Shown here: one piece after another, positions 58,751 through 64,000 of the stretch | Numbering within the stretch: position 1 is the stretch's first letter | Layout of the letters: each line of letters starts with the position of its first letter | Assembly: GCF_900094595.1 (NCBI RefSeq) | Contig: NZ_FMAD01000007.1 | Coordinates: forward strand, 124,001 to 188,000 | Direction: 5' to 3' | DNA from: Cupriavidus alkaliphilus | Lineage (GTDB): Bacteria; Pseudomonadota; Gammaproteobacteria; Burkholderiales; Burkholderiaceae | DNA length: 64,000 nucleotides | The notes under the pieces: model-generated | Database searches by the model: none | What the model was told of the DNA's origin: nothing | Seen by the model: the letters and a program-made list of their open reading frames with translations, nothing else | Position numbers and translations under genes: made by a program

Positions 58751-59557
58751 TCAGCGCCCCTGCTCCCGCATCGCGCCGATCAGTTCGCGCACCAGTTGCG
58801 CGGTCTGCCGGGGCCGCTCCATCGGGTACAGATGGCCGCCTTCGATAAAGCGCAGGTTGGGCCCGACCAGCCGGCGCGTCGCCCCCAGGCCGCACTGCCG
58901 CACCTCGCGCGAGCGCGTGCCGGCGACGAAGCCGACCGGCACCGGCGCCCCGCGCGCGACCTTGCGCCCCAGGCTGGTCGGCAGTGTGCGGTAGATCCAG
59001 TATTCGACCTCGCGGTCGAAGCGCAGCCGGCGCTCGCTGTCCTTGCCGGTGGGCTCGGTGCCGTGGATGGCGTAGTCGCGCAGCACCTCCTGGTCCCACA
59101 CCGCGAAATTGGGCTTGGCGCGGAAGTGTTCCCACACCGCCTCGGCATCCGGCCAGTGCGTGCGCCGGTTCCTGGTCACCGCCGCCGGACCCGGCTTTTC
59201 ATCGATGCCCAGCATCTGGGCGGTTTTCAGCAGCGACGCGCGCCAGCCGGCGATGATCGGCGAGTCCAGCATGACCACGCCGCGCACCCGTTCCGGGCGG
59301 CGCAGCGCCGCCATCAGCGACAGGAAACCGCCCAGCGAATGGCCCACCAGCCACACCGGCTGGCGGTATTGCCGGTCGATGTCGCCCAGCAACTCTTCCA
59401 CCAGATGCGGCCAGCCGCGCGTCACCGGGAATTCCGGCTTGTGTCCGTAGCGGTCCACGGCGCGGAACTCGAACTCGCCGTCCAGTTCGCCGAACAGCTT
59501 GCGGTAGGTCGTCACCGGGAAGCCGTTGGCGTGGGAAAAATGAATGATCTCGCGCAT
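58751..59557 (-). CDS. Alpha/beta-fold hydrolase linked to the Anbu cassette
   Basis: This 268-residue alpha/beta hydrolase has the oxyanion segment HFSHANGFP at about 6-14, the elbow GHSLGG with Ser74, and the catalytic His in FIEGGHLYPMERP near 246. The opening HANGFP is common in proteobacterial hydrolases of this group, whose substrate is unknown. It begins 13 bp after the Anbu peptidase stop, so it is very likely translated from the same transcript and may be part of the same process. The gap to pyrG (140 bp, with its own promoter) marks the end of the unit. Confidence 0.88.
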   Translation of the reverse strand: MREIIHFSHANGFPVTTYRKLFGELDGEFEFRAVDRYGHKPEFPVTRGWPHLVEELLGDIDRQYRQPVWLVGHSLGGFLSLMAALRRPERVRGVVMLDSPIIAGWRASLLKTAQMLGIDEKPGPAAVTRNRRTHWPDAEAVWEHFRAKPNFAVWDQEVLRDYAIHGTEPTGKDSERRLRFDREVEYWIYRTLPTSLGRKVARGAPVPVGFVAGTRSREVRQCGLGATRRLVGPNLRFIEGGHLYPMERPRQTAQLVRELIGAMREQGR

Positions 59558-59570
59558 GTCTGCCGCCGCC

Positions 59571-60392
59571 TCAGTCCGGCTTGCGCGGATGCACGCGCCT
59601 GGCCCGCACCGGCTGGGCCCAGCGGTCGGCCTCGCCGGAGCGCGCCAGCGAGAATTCCGCGGGCGCGGCCGGATCCCATTCCGGGTTATGGATCTCGCCG
59701 AAGACCTGGCGCAGGCGATGGCCCCAGGTGTCGCGGATCATGCGGAAATAGGCATTGCGCTCGTCGATATTGACAAAGCGGGTCACCTGCAGCGAATCCG
59801 CTTCATAAACCAGCAGATCCAGCGGCAGGCCGACCGAAATATTCGATTTCAGCGTCGAGTCCATCGAGATCAGCGCGCACTTGGCGCCTTCCGCCAGCGG
59901 CAGCGACGGATGCACGACGCGGTCGACGATGGGCTTGCCGTACTTGGCCTCGCCGATCTGGAAATAGCAGTTCTCGGGCGTGGCCTCGACGAAATTGCCG
60001 GCCGCGTAAATATTGAACAGCCGCACCCGCTCGCCGCGCACCTGGCCGCCGAAGATCAGGCTGACATTGAACTCAATGCCGGCGTCGCGCAGCGCGTGCG
60101 CATCGCGCCGGTGCACCTGGCGCACCGCTTCGCCGACGATCGAGGCGGCCTCGAACATGTCGCGCGCGGTCCACAGCGAGCGCTTCTCGTCATGGTCCTC
60201 GATCAGGATCTGGCGCACCGACTGGCTGATCGCCAGGTTGCCGGCGGTCATCAGCACCATTACCCGGTCGCCGGGCTCCTCGAACACCGTCATCTTGCGC
60301 GCGGTCGAGATGGCGTCTACCCCGGCATTGGTGCGGGAATCGGACAGGAATACCAGGCCGGCATCCAGCCGCATGGCTACACAATACGTCAT
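59571..60392 (-). CDS. anbu: Anbu peptidase (proteasome/HslV-like, ancestral beta subunit)
   Basis: This Ntn-hydrolase of the Anbu/bacterial proteasome homologue family (COG3484) is 273 residues, typical for Anbu. The start MTYCVAMRLDAGLVFLSDSRTNAG places Thr2 as the probable catalytic N-terminal Thr after Met removal; Asp18 and Lys33 fit the proteasome D17/K33 roles. Unlike HslV no ATPase gene is adjacent. Anbu is known to assemble as helical open rings, and its substrates are unknown. It lies 114 bp after the transglutaminase-like gene, in the same direction, as in the conserved four-gene cassette. Confidence 0.92.
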   Translation of the reverse strand: MTYCVAMRLDAGLVFLSDSRTNAGVDAISTARKMTVFEEPGDRVMVLMTAGNLAISQSVRQILIEDHDEKRSLWTARDMFEAASIVGEAVRQVHRRDAHALRDAGIEFNVSLIFGGQVRGERVRLFNIYAAGNFVEATPENCYFQIGEAKYGKPIVDRVVHPSLPLAEGAKCALISMDSTLKSNISVGLPLDLLVYEADSLQVTRFVNIDERNAYFRMIRDTWGHRLRQVFGEIHNPEWDPAAPAEFSLARSGEADRWAQPVRARRVHPRKPD

Positions 60393-60506
60393 GGTTTGTC
60401 TTGGTGTTCTGGGTGGCGGCCGGCCCCAGCCGGCAGTGGCCTGCATCACTCCGGATTCTAGCGCCCGTGCACCGGCACGGCGCCGCGTCTGGAAGCAAGC
60501 ACCTAA

Positions 60507-61346
60507 TCAGGTCGAAAGTGGCGTAATTGTTACATTGACTTCCAGCGTCTCGCCGGCGCCGCCGTCCAGGATGCCCCGCACTGGTGCCGCCGACGCGTAA
60601 TCGCGCCCCACCGCCAGCCGGATATGGCGTTCGTCGGTCAGGCAGCCATGCGTGATGTCGATGCTGCACCAGATTTCGCCGGCCGGGTCCAGGCACACGT
60701 CGGCCCAGGCATGGCTGGCCAGTTCGGTGGCGGCCGGGTCGTAGAAATATCCGCTGACATAGCGCGCCGGAATGCCCAGCGCCCGGCAAGCCGCGACCAT
60801 AACCTGTGCCTGGTCCTGGCACACGCCGCTGCCCAGGGCGAAGGCCTCGGCGGCCGAGGTGCCGACATCGGTGGTGTTGGGCTTGTAGCGCACGCGCTCG
60901 CCGATGCCACCGGCCAGCGCCAGCAGCGCCTCGATGTCATGCCCCGCCGCCAGGAACGGCGCGGCAAACGCCTGCATCGCCGCCGGCGCCGTGGTCAGCG
61001 GCGTGCTGCCGAGGAAGTACAGCGGCGACACGCGCGCTTCGCCATCCGGCGGCGCATCGCAGAACGCATGGTGCCCGTCGCGGTCGAGGTCGCCATGTGG
61101 CGGCAGCACCTCCACTTCGCCGCTGGCTTCGATGGCGATGGTGCTGGCGGGCCCGATCACCGTGAAGTTGTGCACGATGTTGCCGAAGCCGTCGCGGGCC
61201 GACGAGGGGTTGCCCGGCGTCGACAGCTGCCAGTGGTCAACGGTCTGCAGCGGGCCCGAGCGCGGCTGCAGCCGCACTTCGTGCACGCTGCGCCGCACCG
61301 GTTCGGCGTAGCGGTAGACGGTATGGTGGTGGATCTTGTATTTCAC
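60507..61346 (-). CDS. Transglutaminase-like cysteine protease of the Anbu cassette
   Basis: This 279-residue protein has an N-terminal Bact_transglu_N domain (MKYKIHHHTVYRYAEPVRRS, residues 1-100) and a C-terminal transglutaminase-like fold with the triad Cys176 (GSGVCQDQAQVM), His212 (ELASHAWADV) and Asp230 (WCSIDITHG). The family (COG1305) usually cleaves or transfers at peptide or isopeptide bonds. In this cassette it could act on a product made by the ATP-grasp enzyme; that is an inference. It follows the alpha-E gene by 44 bp. Confidence 0.93.
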   Translation of the reverse strand: MKYKIHHHTVYRYAEPVRRSVHEVRLQPRSGPLQTVDHWQLSTPGNPSSARDGFGNIVHNFTVIGPASTIAIEASGEVEVLPPHGDLDRDGHHAFCDAPPDGEARVSPLYFLGSTPLTTAPAAMQAFAAPFLAAGHDIEALLALAGGIGERVRYKPNTTDVGTSAAEAFALGSGVCQDQAQVMVAACRALGIPARYVSGYFYDPAATELASHAWADVCLDPAGEIWCSIDITHGCLTDERHIRLAVGRDYASAAPVRGILDGGAGETLEVNVTITPLST

Positions 61347-61390
61347 GGTATCAGGGCGCGCGGCGGCACGGGGGCTGCCGGTGGCCCGGC

Positions 61391-62425
61391 TCAGGCCGCC
61401 TGCAGCGGCACCAGGAAGTCCCGGCTGATGCCGTTGCCGAGGTCGCCGATGCGCTCCAGGAAGCTGGTCAGGTACGCATGCAGGCCGACGGCAAAGATAT
61501 CGTCGATACGCGCGTACTTCAGGTCGGCATGAAGTTTACCAGCCTGCCGCTCGGTTTCCGCCGAATGCTGGTTGCGCACCGTATGCAGGATCGCCACCAC
61601 CTCGTCCATGCTCGACACCAGCGAGCGCGGCATGTCCGGGCGCAGGATCAGCAGTTCGGCCACGCGCTGCGGCGTGATCACCGCGCGATAGACCTTGCGG
61701 TAAACCTCGAAGCCCGACACCGAGCGCAGGATCGCCGCCCAGTGGTAGAAATCGTTGTGGGCACCCTGGCCGGGATTGGGCTCGGCTTCCACGCCCGCTC
61801 CGCCATTCCCGCCGTTCCCGCCGTTCCCGCCGTTCCCGCCGTTCCCACCGTTCCCACCCTCCGCGCCGGACGACGCCTGGAACTTGACGTCAAGGATGCG
61901 CGCGGTATTGTCGGCGCGCTCCAGGAAAGTGCCCAGCCGCATGAAATGGAAGGCATCGTCCTTGAGCATGGTGCCGAACTGCACCCCGCGCGCCAGGTGC
62001 GAGCGGAACTTGACCCATTCGAAGAAGCGCGCCGGGTCTTCCTTCAGCACGCCGTCGGCAATCAGGCGCTGCACCTCCAGCCAGGTGGTGTTGACGGTCT
62101 CCCAGACCTCCGTGGTGAGCGAGCCGCGCACCGCGCGCGCGTTCTCGCGCGCCGCGCGCAGGCAGCTCATGATCGACGAGGCATTGGTCATGTCGCGCAC
62201 CATGAAATCGATCACGTCGTCGCGCGACAGCAGGCCGTATTTGTGGTCGAACACCTCGGTCAGCTCCGAGATGTCCAGCATGGCCCACCAGCCCTGCTCG
62301 GCGACTTCGGCCGATTGCGGCAGCAGCGAGGTCTGGTAGTTGACGTCTAGCATGCGCGCGGTATTCTCCGCGCGCTCGGTGTAGCGGGCCATCCAGAAGA
62401 GGTGGTCGGCGGTGCGGCTCAGCAT
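61391..62425 (-). CDS. Alpha-E domain protein (COG2307) with Gly-Gly-Asn repeat insert
   Basis: This is a 344-residue all-helical alpha-E protein, found fused or adjacent to circularly permuted ATP-grasp proteins. It opens MLSRTADHLFWMARYTERAENTARMLDV, and similar ERADNTARILDVKF recurs at about 169-182, hinting at an internal duplication. A low-complexity linker of GGN units (about residues 190-210) interrupts the helical region and is coded by a 9-bp tandem repeat. Its function is unknown, possibly a scaffold or peptide-carrier for the ATP-grasp. It lies 22 bp after the ATP-grasp gene. Confidence 0.9.
   Translation of the reverse strand: MLSRTADHLFWMARYTERAENTARMLDVNYQTSLLPQSAEVAEQGWWAMLDISELTEVFDHKYGLLSRDDVIDFMVRDMTNASSIMSCLRAARENARAVRGSLTTEVWETVNTTWLEVQRLIADGVLKEDPARFFEWVKFRSHLARGVQFGTMLKDDAFHFMRLGTFLERADNTARILDVKFQASSGAEGGNGGNGGNGGNGGNGGNGGAGVEAEPNPGQGAHNDFYHWAAILRSVSGFEVYRKVYRAVITPQRVAELLILRPDMPRSLVSSMDEVVAILHTVRNQHSAETERQAGKLHADLKYARIDDIFAVGLHAYLTSFLERIGDLGNGISRDFLVPLQAA
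61802..61855 (-). repeat. Six 9-bp tandem units inside the alpha-E gene
   Basis: On the plus strand there are six 9-bp units: one GCCATTCCC, four GCCGTTCCC and one ACCGTTCCC, in frame in the alpha-E gene on the other strand, coding for Gly-Asn-Gly. Such arrays can change in unit number by slippage without shifting the reading frame. Confidence 0.9.
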
Positions 62426-62447
62426 GTGGGCTCTCCCGTATCGGCGT

Positions 62448-63923
62448 TCATCGTTCCAGCACCCAGGTGTCCTTGGTACCGCCACCCTGCGAGGAATTCA
62501 CCACCAGCGAGCCCTCGCGCAGCGCCACGCGCGTCAGCCCGCCCGGTACCATGCGCACCTCCCTGCCCGACAACACGAACGGGCGCAGGTCGATATGGCG
62601 CGGCGCGATGCCGGCCTCGACATAGGTCGGGCAGGTCGACAGCGCCAGCGTGGGCTGCGCGATGTACTGCTCGGGCCTGGCCCTGACCACCTCGCGGAAG
62701 GCATCGATCTCGGCGCGCGTCGCCGCCGGGCCGACCAGCATGCCGTAGCCGCCGGCGCCGTGGGTTTCCTTGACCACCAGTTCGGCCATATGGTCCAGCA
62801 CGTACTGCAGGTCGTCGGGGCGCCGGCATATGTAGGTCGGCACGTTGCTGAGGATCGCCTCTTCACCCAGGTAGAAGCGGATCATGTCCGGCACATACGG
62901 ATAGATCGACTTGTCGTCGGCCACGCCGGTGCCGATGGCATTGCAGATGGTGACGTTGCCGGCGCGGTAGACCGACAGCAACCCCGCCGCGCCCAGCGCG
63001 GAATCGGGGCGGAACGCGAGCGGGTCGAGGAAATCGTCGTCGACGCGCCGGTAGATCACGTCGATACGCTGCGGCCCCTGCGTGGTGCGCATGAACAGGT
63101 GGTCGTCCTCGACGAAGAGGTCGCTGCCCTCGACCAGTTCCACCCCCATCTGCTGCGCCAGGAAGGCGTGCTCGAAGTACGCCGAGTTGTACATGCCCGG
63201 CGTCAGCACCACCACGGTAGGATCGGCGATGGCCTGCGGCGAGACCCCGCGCAGCATGTCGAGCAGCAGGTCGGGATAGTGCGCGACCGGGGCCACGCGG
63301 TTGCGCGCGAACAGGTCCGGGAACAGCCGCATCATCATCTTGCGGTTCTCGAGCATGTACGACACGCCCGACGGCACGCGCAGGTTGTCTTCCAGCACGT
63401 AGAACTCGCCCTCGCCGGCACGCACCACGTCGATGCCGGCGACATGCGCATAGACGTCGTGCGGCACGCTGACACCGAGCATCTCGGGCCGGTACTGGGC
63501 GTTGTTGTAGATCTGGTCGGGCGGGATCACGCCGGCGCGGATGATGTCCTGGCCGTGGTAGATGTCGTGGACGAAGCGGTTCAGCGCGGCCACGCGCTGG
63601 CGCAGGCCTTTTTCCAGCAGCGCCCATTCGCTCGCGGGGAAAATGCGCGGAACCACGTCGAACGGGATGGTGCGCTCGGTGCCGCTGTTGGCCTCGTCCT
63701 TGTCGCCGTAGACGGCAAAGGTGATGCCCACGCGCCGGAACACCAGGTCGGCCTCCGCGCGCTTGTTGGCCATCGTGCTTTCGGTCTGGCGCGCCAGCCA
63801 TTCGGCGAAATGCCGGTAGTGCGGGCGTACCGCCCCTTCAGGCAAGGCCTGTCCCGCGTGGATCAGCGCCAGCGCATTGTCCTCGCGCCAGTCCAGCATC
63901 TCGTCGAAGTACCGCGCCGCCAT
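62448..63923 (-). CDS. Circularly permuted ATP-grasp type 2 protein (COG2308) of the Anbu cassette
   Basis: This 491-residue protein begins the cassette. The family is a circularly permuted ATP-grasp amidoligase-like enzyme. Marks are RRVGITFAVYGDKDEANSGTERTIPFDVVPRIF near 67-100, FYVLEDNLRVPSGVSYMLENRKM near 187, GMYNSAYFEHAFLAQQMGVELVEG near 260, and TICNAIGTGVADDKSIYPYVP near 340. The start ATG at 63923 is backed by GGAGGAG 8 nt upstream. It would join a carboxylate to an amine with ATP; the substrate is unknown. Confidence 0.94.
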   Translation of the reverse strand: MAARYFDEMLDWREDNALALIHAGQALPEGAVRPHYRHFAEWLARQTESTMANKRAEADLVFRRVGITFAVYGDKDEANSGTERTIPFDVVPRIFPASEWALLEKGLRQRVAALNRFVHDIYHGQDIIRAGVIPPDQIYNNAQYRPEMLGVSVPHDVYAHVAGIDVVRAGEGEFYVLEDNLRVPSGVSYMLENRKMMMRLFPDLFARNRVAPVAHYPDLLLDMLRGVSPQAIADPTVVVLTPGMYNSAYFEHAFLAQQMGVELVEGSDLFVEDDHLFMRTTQGPQRIDVIYRRVDDDFLDPLAFRPDSALGAAGLLSVYRAGNVTICNAIGTGVADDKSIYPYVPDMIRFYLGEEAILSNVPTYICRRPDDLQYVLDHMAELVVKETHGAGGYGMLVGPAATRAEIDAFREVVRARPEQYIAQPTLALSTCPTYVEAGIAPRHIDLRPFVLSGREVRMVPGGLTRVALREGSLVVNSSQGGGTKDTWVLER

Positions 63924-64000
63924 AATGGCCGCTCCTCCATGTCGCGGGCGCCGAAGCCGGCGCGCGTTCGCGCCGCTGCCGGCCGCCCTGGTTGCCCTGG

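Noticed and set aside
61802-61855. CRISPR-like repeats
   Set aside because: Units are 9 bp with no spacers and lie in frame within a coding gene, so this is a coding minisatellite.

Overview
The window reads as a stretch of beta-proteobacterial chromosome from the Burkholderiaceae, most likely Cupriavidus or a close Ralstonia relative. The signs are very high G+C (about two thirds by eye), Burkholderiales-type gene order (cysS-alkA-accA-tilS-ask-tRNA-Ser; pyrG-kdsA-DUF1330-eno-ftsB; dapA-bamC-MBL), a Burkholderia-type general porin and a single-chain pyruvate carboxylase. Genus is an inference from gene content, not from a database comparison. Coding density is high. I see no insertion sequence, prophage, integrase, CRISPR array, rRNA or origin; the only RNA gene found is one tRNA-Ser(GCU).

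Layout. 1-925: 5' part of a porin gene. 1092-9441: a five-gene peptide-type ABC importer, an IclR regulator, and a divergent thiolase-fold/DUF35 pair. 9493-16016: pirin, a PagL-like lipid A deacylase, pyruvate carboxylase and an FHA-linked class III nucleotide cyclase. 16279-22639 (minus): cysS, an AlkA-type glycosylase, accA, tilS, aspartokinase and tRNA-Ser, the last with a clear promoter and leader hairpin. 22890-34630: a TPR protein, two cyclophilins, lpxH, cysE, trmJ, suhB, a YdcH-like protein, PPK2, a universal stress protein, mutS and a coupled phosphoesterase-like gene. 34697-43018: slyD and roxA starting almost back to back, an Ala/Pro-repeat lipoprotein behind an 18-bp palindrome, an MBL hydrolase, bamC, dapA, a methyltransferase, an M50 protease, a Sua5/YciO protein and a PHP phosphoesterase. 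43191-50557: ferredoxin-NADP reductase, alpha/beta hydrolase, acyl-CoA synthetase, and a LysR/serine hydrolase/MFS cassette. 50565-58610: a DUF455 protein, gamma-carbonic anhydrase-like protein, Hsp33, a lipoprotein, and the ftsB-eno-DUF1330-kdsA-pyrG cluster.

The most interesting unit is 58751-63923 on the minus strand. It holds, in transcription order, a circularly permuted ATP-grasp protein, an alpha-E protein, a transglutaminase-like cysteine protease, the proteasome-like peptidase Anbu and an alpha/beta hydrolase. The first four form a known conserved cassette whose substrate is, to my knowledge, unresolved. The tightly linked fifth gene and a 9-bp tandem repeat inside the alpha-E gene are features peculiar to this locus.

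Functional themes are central metabolism (pyruvate carboxylase, enolase, CTP synthase, AccA), amino-acid precursors (aspartokinase, DapA, CysE), envelope building (LpxH, KdsA, BamC, FtsB, PagL), protein folding and redox stress (SlyD, cyclophilins, Hsp33), translation support (CysS, TilS, TrmJ, RoxA, Sua5 family) and DNA repair (MutS, AlkA).
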